From positions 2,604,501 to 2,668,500 of the forward strand of contig NZ_CP040094.1 of the NCBI RefSeq assembly GCF_013343235.1: a stretch of 64,000 nucleotides of DNA, in the 5' to 3' direction. The notes under the pieces are model-generated. The model was not told the DNA's origin. It saw nothing but the letters and a program-made list of their open reading frames with translations, and made no database searches. Shown here piece after piece: positions 46,321-55,797 of this stretch (position 1 is its first letter; the number at the start of each line of letters is the position of its first letter). The stretch is from Nostoc sp. TCL240-02 (GTDB lineage: Bacteria > Cyanobacteriota > Cyanobacteriia > Cyanobacteriales > Nostocaceae). The position numbers and the translations under genes were made by a program.

Positions 46321-46845
46321 ATGAAACCTGTTTTTTTTATACCTGTATTTTTCTGCTTAAGTTTATTAACTGGGTGTTTTGGCTACCCTCGCATTTTGAG
46401 TTATCCTTTTGATCCGGGTGGTCGGAGTCTCAATAGTTTGGCATCAGAATTAAACCCCCAAATTTCTGGGAGATACATTGTTTTTATTACTGACCGACGC
46501 GGTAGCCAAGATGTTTATATGTTTGATACGGCGACTCGTGATTTGGTTGATTTGCCAGGTTTAAATTCCTTTGATGCGATCGCAAATCATCCTAGTGTTT
46601 CACAAGATGGTCGTTATATTGTGTTTGCGGCTAGCCGTCAGGGGCGATCGGCTATTTTTCTCTACGACCGGGAAACACGCCAATCACGAAATTTGACTAG
46701 TAACCTACAAGCTGAAGTCCGCAACCCTACAATTAGCGCTGATGGTAGTAGGATTGCTTTTGAATCCAGTAACAATGGACAGTGGGATGTTTTAGTATAT
46801 GACCGGAATGGACAGCCGTTGAATATACCTCAAGAACCGCGTTGA
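46321..46845 (+). CDS. TolB-like PD40 lipoprotein (copy 2)
   Basis: A 174-residue paralogue of the preceding gene. It has a signal peptide with lipobox (Leu-Leu-Thr-Gly-Cys, Cys near residue 19) and three propeller repeats: 'PQISGRYIVFITDRRG', 'PSVSQDGRYIVFAASRQG' and 'PTISADGSRIAFESSNNG'. The ATG directly follows a heptamer block, so no normal SD or promoter sequence is left between repeat and gene. It is therefore unclear how it is expressed; read-through from the upstream gene is possible. Confidence 0.82.
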   Translation: MKPVFFIPVFFCLSLLTGCFGYPRILSYPFDPGGRSLNSLASELNPQISGRYIVFITDRRGSQDVYMFDTATRDLVDLPGLNSFDAIANHPSVSQDGRYIVFAASRQGRSAIFLYDRETRQSRNLTSNLQAEVRNPTISADGSRIAFESSNNGQWDVLVYDRNGQPLNIPQEPR

Positions 46846-46849
46846 AAAA

Positions 46850-46995
46850 TGGGAATTGGGGACTGGGGACTGGGGACTGGGGACTGGGGACTGGGGAATT
46901 GGGACTGGGGAATGGGGACTGGGGAAGAATTCTTTTAATCACAATCCCTAATACCTAATCCCTATCCCTAATCCCCAATCCCTAATCCCTAGTCC
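46850..46995. repeat. GGGGACT heptamer array entering the 3' end of sdhB
   Basis: About seven GGGGACT/GGGGAAT units are followed by an inverted CCCTAAT/CCCCAGT half. The inverted half codes for the last residues (Gly-Leu-Gly-Thr-Arg-Asp) and stop codon of the minus-strand sdhB. Confidence 0.88.
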
Positions 46996-47995
46996 CCAGT
47001 CCCTCTTCTTTCTGCACAGATTCAATGAGCGATCGCACTTGTTCTGTCCCTTCAGAAGGTTCAAAGGATAGGGGAAACTTACCTCGGAGGAGCATCCGCA
47101 AACCGAGGGGTGCAAGACTGAGTAATCCTTTTAAATCCTGAAAGTAATTACCGACTACTTGTAAACCAAATTGACGTTCATCAATCCAACCACCTTCTTT
47201 AACTAAATCTATCAAAACTTTCCGGTGACGAATTGAGCGACTATCGCTGGCTTCTTTGTGCGTAAGAATTTCTTGTTTAACTTTGGTGATTTGTTCTAAT
47301 GGTGCAACTTCCATTGGACAAACTGAATCGCAGTATAAACAACGGGTACAACCCCATACGCCTTTAGTGCCTTCGTTGTACATTTCTAAACGATTTTCGC
47401 TATCACTATCGCGAGAATCCGCTACCATGCGGTAAGCCTTGGCAAGGGCATGGGGACCAACAAAGTCTGGATTAACTTCACGGGCGTTGCATTCTGAATA
47501 ACAAGCACCGCACATAATACAGTTACCAGTTTGATCGAGACGCGATCGCTCTTGTGGTGTTTGCAAAAACTCTCTTTCTGGTACTTGTCGTGCTGCTGTA
47601 CTCACATAAGGAGCGACTGCTTCTAAATTATTCCAGAAACTGCTCATATCTACAACCAAATCTTTAATCACGGGCATATTGCCGAGAGGTGCGATCGTGA
47701 TTTCAGGAATGACATTTACTTTACTTTGGGATGATGGTATTTGTTGTAATCTAGCAAGTTCACTGCCAACATTTTCCTTACAAGCTAAAGCCGAACGCCC
47801 ATTAATTCGCATCGCACAGCTACCACAAATGGTATTACGGCAATTTTTGCGAAATGCCAACGTTCCATCTTGCTCCCACTTAATATGATTGAGGCAATCC
47901 AGGATTGTATTACCTGGTTCTGCCTCTATAAGATAGGTTTGCACAATAGGGGAGGAATTTTGTTGCTGTCGAATGACCTTAAAAATAACTTCCAT
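46982..47995 (-). CDS. sdhB: Succinate dehydrogenase/fumarate reductase iron-sulfur subunit
   Basis: SdhB passes electrons from the flavoprotein SdhA to quinone in the respiratory/thylakoid membrane. The N-terminal [2Fe-2S] ligands lie in 'CRNTICGSCAMRINGRSALA' plus the following Cys. The C-terminal clusters lie in 'CIMCGACYSEC' and 'CTRCLYCDSVCP'. The ATG at 47995 (Met-Glu-Val-Ile-Phe-Lys) gives 337 residues; the frame runs 16 codons further upstream without family similarity. sdhA is not adjacent, as is usual in cyanobacteria. The last six residues are repeat-derived and follow 'VQKEE'. Confidence 0.92.
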   Translation of the reverse strand: MEVIFKVIRQQQNSSPIVQTYLIEAEPGNTILDCLNHIKWEQDGTLAFRKNCRNTICGSCAMRINGRSALACKENVGSELARLQQIPSSQSKVNVIPEITIAPLGNMPVIKDLVVDMSSFWNNLEAVAPYVSTAARQVPEREFLQTPQERSRLDQTGNCIMCGACYSECNAREVNPDFVGPHALAKAYRMVADSRDSDSENRLEMYNEGTKGVWGCTRCLYCDSVCPMEVAPLEQITKVKQEILTHKEASDSRSIRHRKVLIDLVKEGGWIDERQFGLQVVGNYFQDLKGLLSLAPLGLRMLLRGKFPLSFEPSEGTEQVRSLIESVQKEEGLGTRD

Positions 47996-48043
47996 GACTA
48001 CTAACCAAAATTTTAAAATTGTTTCACCAGCCTTAACAATCAT

Positions 48044-49442
48044 GAGTCAAGGCTGGTAGTTACGAAAAGTGAGCTATACTTTTTTTGCCCTCAATTCAAA
48101 GCCTGGTGTTAATAGGCTGACGATTAAAGGGAAACTGATTCTAGTTTAAGGATAACCATTAAAATTTTACTTTTAGCAGCACTGTAGGCAAGATTTGTGT
48201 CAAATTCTGAGATAAAACGCCAAAAATGTAATGATCGCTTGACATTGAATTTAGTCGTTTGAGAATGTAAAGTAAAGGGCTTTACTTAGAAAGGGACTCA
48301 GGTTTATCTTTGGTCTAGCGATCGTATCCAAGGTAAATACAGCTACCGTTAGCAACAGGTCTTCATATCAACTTGAGTCAAGCAATACTAGCTGGAAAAT
48401 TCCGCCTTCGCTAACGCTTTACAGAATTTTTTGATTATATAGAAATGTAAAAGCACATATTCAATATATAGTAGTGACAATTAAGCGCTAGGCGGATGTT
48501 AAGAGATTTATTCTTCCCATAGACAGACGTAGAAAATCCTCTGACCGCTTTTGAGCTTACGGTAATAAACCGAGGAAAAATCCTCACCACTTTCAAATAA
48601 AAGTCTAACGCATCGGGGAATCCCGGATAGGCGAGACTTTGAGATTTTTGCATCCTCTCAATCAAGAAAATCTTGGATTTAACTCATTGGTCAAAACTGC
48701 TCATCTAAATTAGATAAATTTTTATAATGCAATAAAGGGTTAGGAAAATCGTCACCGCTTTTTCCACCCTTTAAGTCCAGAAATTTAAATAAAAATTTAC
48801 TAGCAACTTTAATTCAAAATTAAACAACTATTTTGCTATTATTAGTCCATGCTAGTATTTAATATAAAATTACGAACTCACAAAACCAGAATCAATAGCC
48901 GTATCAGCGCGGCTACTACTGCTTTGTTGATTCGTAATGTAGAGACAAGAAAATTCGCGTCTCTACTGGCAGGACAAAGGGCATAAGCCCGTAGGACTCT
49001 ATTGAAATACTATGCTGTCCTAAGCCTGAGAGGATGAGTAGAGAAAACTCTACCTACTCATTAGCGAAAAGGGCAAGCACTGAAAGTGAAAAACCTGCAA
49101 TTTATTGGATCTACGACTTATTTGGAGTAGAGCCAACCCCATTTGTAAAGGTGGCTGAAAGTTACACCGCTACAGTAGCGCCAAAAAAGAAAATAATTTC
49201 ATTTCTGATGGCGAATAATGGTTAAAAGTGCCGTGAAATCAGCAAAATTAATTTCTATGGCAACTATGACCTCTAATTGGTTGTAGACAACCATAATATG
49301 AAGTGCTTTTGTCTCCTATCGGCAGTGATTCACCCTTAACACTAGAGTCCTAAGTAGCTCTATGCATACGCTAAAAAGCCAAATGCTGGCATGAGACTAC
49401 ATCGTTTATCAGCTTGGAGAGAGTAAGGAAAATTTGAGCATA
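48044..49442. other. Long non-coding region upstream of cyabrB with several hairpins
   Basis: No supported protein gene in about 1.4 kb. Visible structure includes AAGTAAAG/CTTTACTT near 48256-48275, AAAGTC...GACTTT enclosing a CGGG/CCCG hairpin near 48599-48643, a GTAGAGAC/GCGTCTCTAC dispersed palindrome at 48939-48966, GGGCATAAGCCC near 48978, and GAGTAGAG/CTCTAC near 49035-49055. It may hold the long 5' leader of the regulator gene and small RNAs. Confidence 0.5.
48939..48966. repeat. Dispersed palindrome GTAGAGAC/GCGTCTCTAC
   Basis: A common Nostoc-type palindromic repeat forming an 8-10 bp stem with an AAGAAAATTC loop. Confidence 0.6.
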
Positions 49443-49880
49443 ATGACTGAAACTGCAACCGCGCCATTAACTGGAAAAGCACTACTTGCGAAAGTAAAAG
49501 AACTTTCCACTTTGCCACGCCGAGAAAGAGCTAAACAGTGCGGCTATTACACTGTTACTAAGAATAACCAGGTTCGTGTCAATCTCACCGATTTTTATGA
49601 CGCTTTGCTATCGGCTAGAGGAATTCCTCTAAGTCCAGAAGCACCTAAAGATGGTCGTGGTCGTGAACCGACATATCGGGTTAGTGTCCATCAAAATGGT
49701 CAGATTGTGATTGGTGCCACATATACCAAAGCAATGGGCTTAAAGTCTGGAGATGAGTTTGAAATTAGGTTGGGATACAAGCATATTCACTTGATTCAAC
49801 TTGGTGAAAGTGATAAAAAACTGACCTCACCAGATATAGACTCCGACGAATCGGACGAAGATTTGGAAGACGAAGAGTAA
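49443..49880 (+). CDS. cyabrB: AbrB-like transcriptional regulator (cyAbrB family)
   Basis: A 145-residue DNA-binding regulator of the cyanobacterial AbrB family, in which the AbrB-like domain is C-terminal. Landmarks are 'LTGKALLAKVKELSTLPRRE', 'CGYYTVTKNNQVRVNLTDFY', 'KDGRGREPTYRVSVHQNGQI' and 'MGLKSGDEFEIRLGYKHIHL', with a strongly acidic tail. Relatives (CalA/cyAbrB1, cyAbrB2) control carbon/nitrogen balance, hydrogenase and superoxide dismutase genes; which paralogue this is cannot be settled here. The ATG at 49443 is chosen; an in-frame TTG at 49434 lies closer to the AAGGA and is possible. Confidence 0.92.
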   Translation: MTETATAPLTGKALLAKVKELSTLPRRERAKQCGYYTVTKNNQVRVNLTDFYDALLSARGIPLSPEAPKDGRGREPTYRVSVHQNGQIVIGATYTKAMGLKSGDEFEIRLGYKHIHLIQLGESDKKLTSPDIDSDESDEDLEDEE

Positions 49881-50064
49881 ATTTGCTGATGGTAGGGATA
49901 AGTATCAGGTATGATAACTTGTCCTTACCTCAACAGCAAACTGGTAACTCTATTGAAAAAATTTTGTTCCAGATAAAAAATACGATTAGACCCCTTGCAG
50001 AATTTGCCAAATTTAGTAGATTCTTGATAAATCAGCAAGAAATCTATAGTGCAAGAAGTCTATC

Positions 50065-50925
50065 GTGTTTTTTTTGATAAATTTTCTTGAGCCTTCGGTC
50101 AACGCCTTACTAGCATTTATGCAAAATGCACCAGCACTAGTTATAGTGATGGCATTTTTTGCTTGCTGGATAGTTTGTTGGTTGCCAGTCGCAGCAGTAT
50201 CAGCAATATTACTCAATTGGCAACCCCCTAAACCTTTGCAGCCACAGCAAAAGATGCCATTATTGCTGTCACTTTACCTATTAGCTCCCCTGATTCTGTG
50301 GGGAGTTAATTGGCTTACCAATAAATCTTTTTCGGATTACGGCTTTGTTGGGAATCTTTCAAATTTTGGTTCTTTAGCATTAGGTTTCGCTTTGGGAGTT
50401 GTAAGCCTAGCGATTGTATTTAGTGGGCAATTAGGATTAGGTTGGTGTTCTTTTGAAAAAACGAATTTCAAGTTACTATTACCCATATTGCTACCGATTT
50501 TCTTGATAGCATTGTTAGTGGGTGGGATAGAAGAGTTAGTTTTTCGGGGTTTTCTGTTCACTGAATTAGCACAGGATTATCCAGTTTGGTTAGCAGCAGC
50601 AATTTCTAGCTTGATTTTTGCCTTACTACATCTAGTTTGGGAGCAACGTGAAACTGCACCACAACTTCCTGGATTGTGGCTGATGGGAATGGTGTTGGTG
50701 TTGGCACGTTTTGCTGATCGCAACAATTTGGGTTTAGCTTGGGGACTACACGCGGGATGGGTATGGGCGATCGCTACCCTAGACACAGCAGAATTAATTA
50801 CTTACACAGGTAAAGTCTCTGATTTGTTCACAGGTAAGAATAAAAAACCCCTAGCGGGTTTGGCGGGAATTATTTGTGTAGTGGGAACTGGAATAAGTAT
50901 TTGGCTTTTCTCTAGGTATTTTTAA
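50065..50925 (+). CDS. CPBP family intramembrane metalloprotease
   Basis: A 286-residue polytopic membrane protein with the Abi/CPBP protease motifs: 'GGIEELVFRGFLFTEL' (Glu-Glu and Arg), 'SLIFALLHLVWE' (His) and 'LGLAWGLHAGWVWAI' (second His). Such enzymes cleave within or near the membrane, and some act in peptide maturation or immunity. Its substrate is unknown. The start is taken as GTG at 50065, just before the first TM helix. It lies 184 bases downstream of cyabrB. Confidence 0.88.
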   Translation: MFFLINFLEPSVNALLAFMQNAPALVIVMAFFACWIVCWLPVAAVSAILLNWQPPKPLQPQQKMPLLLSLYLLAPLILWGVNWLTNKSFSDYGFVGNLSNFGSLALGFALGVVSLAIVFSGQLGLGWCSFEKTNFKLLLPILLPIFLIALLVGGIEELVFRGFLFTELAQDYPVWLAAAISSLIFALLHLVWEQRETAPQLPGLWLMGMVLVLARFADRNNLGLAWGLHAGWVWAIATLDTAELITYTGKVSDLFTGKNKKPLAGLAGIICVVGTGISIWLFSRYF

Positions 50926-50994
50926 TTTGGTGTTAGATGTCTTATGGCGCTGGGTAAGTTATGCACAATTAAGATAAAACTGGAGCATGAGTCT

Positions 50995-51090
50995 ATGGCA
51001 TACAGTGATTTTAGTCCCGTTAAAATCAGAGATGCATTTAGCTTAACTTTGGAAAAGAAACGCAATCTTTTTCTTAAATCCTGTTCATAA
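50995..51090 (+). pseudogene. N-terminal fragment of a small cyanobacterial hypothetical protein family
   Basis: The ATG opens 31 codons reading 'MAYSDFSPVKIRDAFSLTLE', then KKRNLFLKSCS and a stop. The Met-Ala-Tyr-Ser-Asp-Phe start followed by a Leu-Thr-Leu-Glu motif is, from memory, the beginning of a common Nostoc protein family of about 200 residues. Only the first 26 or so residues are kept. Probable gene remnant. Confidence 0.45.
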
Positions 51091-51246
51091 ATCAGATGTT
51101 TTAGGGCAGACAAGACACCAACCCCACCAAAAGTAATTGGGTATTGTTTATTTGGAAATGACTAAGTTGGCTAGATAAAAAAGAATCCCACCCCTCTACT
51201 TCGCTAAAGAGGTGAGAACTTCCAATAACGCACCTACGACTATTGA

Positions 51247-52368
51247 CTAACCTCCAAAGCCAGGAATTAAACGCTTGAGGGCACGATCAGTAACATCGCT
51301 ATAGCGCAGTTCTCCACACATAATCTGACCCATGATTTTGGCACCAGAAGGATGCTTAACACCAACTTTGTAGCCAATACCAGGAAAGCGATAGAATGCT
51401 CCAGCTAATTTTTTTGCCCAAGCCATCTCAGTACCCCATTCTTCATTAATAGCTTCACTATATTTTTCTAAAGCGTTGGTGTCACCAGAAAGGGCTTCAT
51501 TAATGGCTCCTGCTGCAATCAAGCCGCTAAAAATTGAAGGACGAATGCCTTCGGCTGTCATAGGATAAACTACACAAGCCGCTTCTCCAGCCAAAACAGC
51601 ATTTTGGGTATGCAACTTTTGCTTTCCATCCCACAAGCAAAGAGGATAACCATACTGTTTGCTGGTTTTGATATCTAGATTAAACGATCGCGCATATTCA
51701 TCTAAAATCTTCTTAAAATCCTGGGGTTCGCCACCGCCAAACGTACCGATACCAATGGAATAACCATCCGCTTTCGGGAAGTTCCAAATGTAGCCATTTT
51801 TCACCAAGCCCAACTCAATATGAATTGTGGATTTGTCTTTCACAGTGGTGGAAACCTCTGCTTCCAAAGCTGCTGCTAAACGGCGTTTACGTTCTTTGAA
51901 GCCTAGCCATTTTGCCATTAGCCCTTTAGCACCATCAGCCGCAATTAAGTAGCGACCTGTAACTGGCTCATTGGCTGTGTTAACTTGCCAATAGTCACCT
52001 TTAAATTCAATACCTCTTACTTCGGTATTATCTCGGACTTCAGCCCCTTGCTTCTGTGCTTGCTGCACTAGGAAATGGTCAAAAATATCTCGTCGCACCA
52101 TCCAGACTGGTTCTTCTGTGGCGATTTTTGCTTCCACTGGGTCGCCTAATTTCCAGGTAAAGCGAAAGGAGTCAGCTTTTACAGAAATTGCTGGGCTAAA
52201 ATCAAAGTCAAACCATTGAGCGATCGCTGGAGATACACCACCACCACAAGGCTTATACCTTGGTAGGGATTCTTTTTCTAAGATTAATACTGAGCGACCC
52301 TGCTTGGCTAAATGATATGCAGCGGTTCCACCAGCTGGCCCAGCGCCGACGATGATGCAGTCGTACAT
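51247..52368 (-). CDS. Geranylgeranyl reductase family FAD-dependent oxidoreductase
   Basis: A 373-residue flavoprotein. The FAD-binding GxGxxG is in 'MYDCIIVGAGPAGGTAAYHL'. The GGR family motif 'LPRYKPCGGGVSP' and the second FAD motif 'AVLAGEAACVVYPMTAEGI' are present. Family members saturate isoprenoid chains or oxidise related lipids. It differs from ChlP, whose start and length do not match, so its substrate is open. The ATG at 52368 starts right at the FAD motif; the frame extends 24 codons upstream. It lies downstream of frr with a terminator-like hairpin between. Confidence 0.85.
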   Translation of the reverse strand: MYDCIIVGAGPAGGTAAYHLAKQGRSVLILEKESLPRYKPCGGGVSPAIAQWFDFDFSPAISVKADSFRFTWKLGDPVEAKIATEEPVWMVRRDIFDHFLVQQAQKQGAEVRDNTEVRGIEFKGDYWQVNTANEPVTGRYLIAADGAKGLMAKWLGFKERKRRLAAALEAEVSTTVKDKSTIHIELGLVKNGYIWNFPKADGYSIGIGTFGGGEPQDFKKILDEYARSFNLDIKTSKQYGYPLCLWDGKQKLHTQNAVLAGEAACVVYPMTAEGIRPSIFSGLIAAGAINEALSGDTNALEKYSEAINEEWGTEMAWAKKLAGAFYRFPGIGYKVGVKHPSGAKIMGQIMCGELRYSDVTDRALKRLIPGFGG

Positions 52369-52409
52369 AAGGCTGAATTTTGGCTCCTGAATTAGTTGAT
52401 TTTCTCTTA

Positions 52410-52451
52410 AGTAGGGGCACAATTCATTAATTGCCCCCACTTTAATTATTT
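52410..52451. repeat. Palindromic repeat, second copy of the 15542 family
   Basis: AGTAGGGGCACAATT/AATTGCCCCCACT is followed by TTAATTATT. It has the same design as the repeat at 15542-15582. Confidence 0.75.
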
Positions 52452-52497
52452 ACGTCTACTTACTTGTTTAATTTTTATGAGATAGCTAAAAAATGAT

Positions 52498-52534
52498 AAA
52501 GGCTGAAGAATTTTACCATCATCCTTCAGCCTTT
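52498..52534 (-). terminator. Terminator after pyrH-frr
   Basis: AAAGGCTGAAG pairs with CTTCAGCCTTT (11 bp). On the minus strand it is followed by ATCATTTTTTAGC. It lies 20 bases downstream of the frr stop. Confidence 0.75.
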
Positions 52535-52553
52535 ATGCTTCAGACTTTAGACC

Positions 52554-53102
52554 TTAAACAGTCGTAATATCTTTTTCTTTTTCTGCTAATAGTGCGTCTA
52601 TTTTGGCTGTATACTCGTTTGTGAGTTTTTGCAAGTTGTCTTGTTGGTCTTTGGATTCATCTTTGGAGATTTCAGAGGCTTTCTCCTGCTTGCGAATCGA
52701 GTCTATGGCATCGCGGCGGATGTTGCGAATAGCAACACGACCCTCTTCAGCGTACTTGGTAGCCATTTTGACGAATTCTTTTCGGCGATCGCTTGTCAAA
52801 GGCGGAATATTCAGCCGAATTACAGAACCATCGTTGCTGGGGGTTAAACCCACATCTGAGAGGGAAATCGCCTTCTCAATGATGTTTAGGGTGTTGCGCT
52901 CGTAGGGCTGAATCAGAATTGTTGAAGCATCTGGCGTGCTAATATTTGCCAGTGATTTTAAGGGTGTAGGCGAACCGTAATAGTCCACTAATACCTTATC
53001 TAATAAACTCGAATTGGCGCGGCCAGTGCGAATCGTGTTAAAAGCTCGTTGAGTTGATTCAACAGAACTTTGCATTTTACTTTTAGCGTCAGCTAATATC
53101 AC
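52554..53102 (-). CDS. frr: Ribosome recycling factor
   Basis: RRF splits post-termination ribosomes together with EF-G. The 182 residues are the usual length for this group. Motifs include '[20 protein letters not shown]', '[19 protein letters not shown]' and '[20 protein letters not shown]'. The start is taken as GTG at 53102: GGAGG lies 5 bases upstream and the length fits, although the frame runs back to 53117. It overlaps the end of pyrH by 14 bases, indicating translational coupling. Confidence 0.95.
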   Translation of the reverse strand: MILADAKSKMQSSVESTQRAFNTIRTGRANSSLLDKVLVDYYGSPTPLKSLANISTPDASTILIQPYERNTLNIIEKAISLSDVGLTPSNDGSVIRLNIPPLTSDRRKEFVKMATKYAEEGRVAIRNIRRDAIDSIRKQEKASEISKDESKDQQDNLQKLTNEYTAKIDALLAEKEKDITTV

Positions 53103-53817
53103 AAGAACCTCCCACAAGGGTACCGATGGATTCTCCCAAGACTGCTCGGTGGATGTTGCCTCGCACCGTTAGGTCAAATACCAGAATTGGGATATTATTT
53201 TCTTTACACAAGGCGATCGCAGTACTATCCATCACCCGCAAATCTTTGGCTAAAACGTGCGCGTAGGTAAGGCTATTGTAACGCTTGGCGTTAGGATAAA
53301 TCTGAGGGTCAGCATCATACACCCCGTCTACTTTGGTGGCTTTAAAAATCACTTCAGCATCAATTTCTGCTGCTCTGAGTGCCGCAGTGGTATCAGTAGT
53401 AAAGAAGGGATTTCCAGAACCAGCCCCAAAAATTACCACCCGCCCTTTTTCAAGATGACGGATGGCACGACGACGGATATATGGTTCTGCTAATTCTTGC
53501 ATAGCGATCGCAGTTTGCACCCGCGTCTGTACCCCTATGTGTTCTAGCGAATCTTGCAACGTCATGGCGTTCATTACCGTGGCAATCATCCCAATATAGT
53601 CAGCGGTTGCCCTGTCCATCCCCGCCGACGCTGCTTTCACGCCACGAAAAATATTGCCGCCGCCAACAACGATGGCCATTTGAACGCCAGTGCCTATCAC
53701 CTCTGCTACTTCCTCAGCTATTCCTTTGACCACTTCTGGATCAATGCCATAGCCCATGTTGCCCATTAAGGCTTCACCGCTCAGTTTGAGTAAAACCCGT
53801 CGGTAATTCGTTCCCAT
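53089..53817 (-). CDS. pyrH: Uridylate kinase
   Basis: PyrH phosphorylates UMP to UDP in pyrimidine nucleotide synthesis. The 242-residue protein has '[13 protein letters not shown]', the glycine-rich '[13 protein letters not shown]', '[20 protein letters not shown]' and '[10 protein letters not shown]', all intact. The ATG at 53817 (Met-Gly-Thr-Asn-Tyr-Arg) matches the usual start; a longer frame to 53856 is not needed. It is an operon with frr, the order conserved in most bacteria. Confidence 0.96.
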   Translation of the reverse strand: MGTNYRRVLLKLSGEALMGNMGYGIDPEVVKGIAEEVAEVIGTGVQMAIVVGGGNIFRGVKAASAGMDRATADYIGMIATVMNAMTLQDSLEHIGVQTRVQTAIAMQELAEPYIRRRAIRHLEKGRVVIFGAGSGNPFFTTDTTAALRAAEIDAEVIFKATKVDGVYDADPQIYPNAKRYNSLTYAHVLAKDLRVMDSTAIALCKENNIPILVFDLTVRGNIHRAVLGESIGTLVGGSCDIS

Positions 53818-53888
53818 GAAGTTACGCTTTATCAAAAAAGTTGCAATTGCCTCCAATTTAAGATAGCAGTTACAGGGACTATCTATGT

Positions 53889-54443
53889 CTAGTTACGCCA
53901 AATCAATGTAGTACCTACTGGTTCTGTTTGTGGTACATCTATTGCCTGACCAAGAAATAAAGAAGCGATCGCATTTCTCAAATATTCTTCTCCCACTGCT
54001 GATGCATCTTGGGGATGATTGTCAATTTTGCCTTTGTAGCGGACTATACCATTAGCATCTATTAAAAAAGCCATTGGTGTTTTCGTAGCACCAAAACTCT
54101 GGGTTACATCTTGCGTCGAGTCCCACAGGTAAGGAAAGTTCAAATTGTGAAGCTGGGCAAAAGCTTTCATATTTTCAAAGCTTGGCCTAGTTTCATGATT
54201 CCCATCACTACCATTCATCCCAATTAGTGTGAAGCCTTTGGGGGCAAATTCGGCTTGAATGTTTTTTAACCTGTTGATATACCACTCTACATAAGGACAG
54301 CGGTTACATAAGGAAATAACGCCCACTGCTCGGAACTTCTCAAGATAACGCCTGAGATGGTGTACTTGACCGTCAATTCCTGGCAGTTCAAAATCGGGTG
54401 CATAGCTCTCGATGGGAGTATCGATTGTTTCTAGTATATTCAT
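53889..54443 (-). CDS. Thioredoxin-like (AhpC/TSA-type) family protein
   Basis: A 184-residue protein with the thioredoxin fold: '[20 protein letters not shown]' at the start, then a redox motif Cys-Asn-Arg-Cys-Pro-Tyr-Val, '[20 protein letters not shown]', '[20 protein letters not shown]' and '[14 protein letters not shown]'. The CxxC pair suggests a peroxiredoxin/TlpA-like reductase or peroxidase in the cytoplasm; there is no signal peptide. It lies 71 bases upstream of pyrH. Confidence 0.85.
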   Translation of the reverse strand: MNILETIDTPIESYAPDFELPGIDGQVHHLRRYLEKFRAVGVISLCNRCPYVEWYINRLKNIQAEFAPKGFTLIGMNGSDGNHETRPSFENMKAFAQLHNLNFPYLWDSTQDVTQSFGATKTPMAFLIDANGIVRYKGKIDNHPQDASAVGEEYLRNAIASLFLGQAIDVPQTEPVGTTLIWRN

Positions 54444-54894
54444 GTTGTCTGGCTCGCAGAACTAGGAACAAGAAAAATGTTGTTAAATTCAGCGTCAGTT
54501 TCCAGTTGCAAACCACCCCTTAGCCGATGCCTCATATTCTGACAATGTTATAGACCAAAATAGCGATCGTAAATTGTGAATCTACTGAATCTAGCACTAA
54601 TGCTAATTCACTCACATCTAAAATAAATAGCAAAAGTATTACGCGCATTATAGAAGTGATGATTCCTAATGCTGACATAATCTAAGTTGTAAGGAAATTA
54701 CCTCTATCAACAAGATGAAAACTCTCTACTTGGATAAAACTATCATGCCTAGAAGCTTTTCTAGTGTATGTCTAAGTTATCACTAGACCAAAGGATTTTA
54801 TTTGAAAATCTGATAAATTTTATTCAAATTCAAAATAATTTTACTTACGCCTTGCTGCTGACAGGCTTTTACCCTTGTATTCATCAAATTTCCT
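54444..54894. other. Divergent upstream region
   Basis: An AT-rich spacer between the thioredoxin-like gene and the hydrolase gene. An overlapping frame from 54768 is a shadow of the hydrolase. No other feature is seen. Confidence 0.5.
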
Positions 54895-55797
54895 ATGACA
54901 ACCTCAAGTTCAAAAACAGCATTTACCTCTACAAAAACCTGGGTTTGGCAAGATTTCCCTATCTGCTATCAAACCCAAGGAACCACTGGGCCGGCTGTTG
55001 TCCTCGTGCATGGATTTGGCGCTTCTTGGTGGCATTGGCGAAAAAATATTCCCGTATTAGCGCAAAATTGCCGCGTTTATGCTATTGATTTGATTGGTTT
55101 TGGTGGTTCTGCAAAACCTCAACCTGGTGAAAAAATTACCTACACTCTAGAAACATGGGGACAGCAAGTAGCAGATTTTTGCCGTGAAGTTGTCGGCGAA
55201 CCTGCTTTTTTAGTAGGAAATTCTATTGGCTGTATTGTAGCCATGCAAGCAACTGTTAGCAATCCAGATATTGCCTTGGGAGTTGCATTGCTCAACTGTT
55301 CTTTACGGCTGTTGCACGATCACAAACGGGTAACTTTACCTTGGACTCGTCGTGTCGGAGCGCCTTTACTGCAACGCTTGCTTTCTATCAAACCAGTTGG
55401 CGATTTCTTCTTCAATCAACTTGCCAAACCGAAAACAGTGCGGAAGATTTTACTAAAAGCTTATGCGAATCCTGAGATGGTGACAGATGAGTTGGTAGAT
55501 ATTCTCACTTCGCCAGCAAGCGATCCGGGTGCTGTTGCTGTGTTCTTGGCTTTTACTTCTTATTCTACAGGGCCTTTACCAGAAGACCTTTTACCTCTGC
55601 TACCTTGTCCTGCAATTATCTTGTGGGGAACGGCCGATCCGTGGGAACCAATTAAGTTAGGTAGAGAATTAGCTAATTTTCCGCAAGTAGAAAAGTTTAT
55701 ACCTTTAGAAGGAGTTGGGCATTGCCCTCAAGATGAAGCGCCGGAGTTAGTCAATCCGATTTTACTTGATTGGATTTGGGAGCAATCAGCAGTGTGA
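54895..55797 (+). CDS. Alpha/beta fold hydrolase
   Basis: A 300-residue alpha/beta hydrolase. The oxyanion region is 'VVLVHGFGASWWHWRKN'. The nucleophile Ser is in Gly-Asn-Ser-Ile-Gly near residue 113, the acid is probably Asp in 'WGTADPWEP', and the His is in 'LEGVGHCPQDEAPE'. It resembles the plant/cyanobacterial group that includes pheophytinase-like and epoxide-hydrolase-like enzymes. The substrate is not known. The gene stands alone and is followed by a terminator 115 bases downstream. Confidence 0.88.
   Translation: MTTSSSKTAFTSTKTWVWQDFPICYQTQGTTGPAVVLVHGFGASWWHWRKNIPVLAQNCRVYAIDLIGFGGSAKPQPGEKITYTLETWGQQVADFCREVVGEPAFLVGNSIGCIVAMQATVSNPDIALGVALLNCSLRLLHDHKRVTLPWTRRVGAPLLQRLLSIKPVGDFFFNQLAKPKTVRKILLKAYANPEMVTDELVDILTSPASDPGAVAVFLAFTSYSTGPLPEDLLPLLPCPAIILWGTADPWEPIKLGRELANFPQVEKFIPLEGVGHCPQDEAPELVNPILLDWIWEQSAV

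Noticed and set aside
49034..49225. 63-codon plus-strand ORF upstream of cyabrB
   Set aside because: GAGAGG lies directly against the ATG with no spacing, the start falls in a hairpin region, and the product is not recognised. Coding is not supported.
54768..55088. ORF upstream of and overlapping the alpha/beta hydrolase
   Set aside because: It is a different frame over the hydrolase start, and the hydrolase frame carries the conserved motifs.
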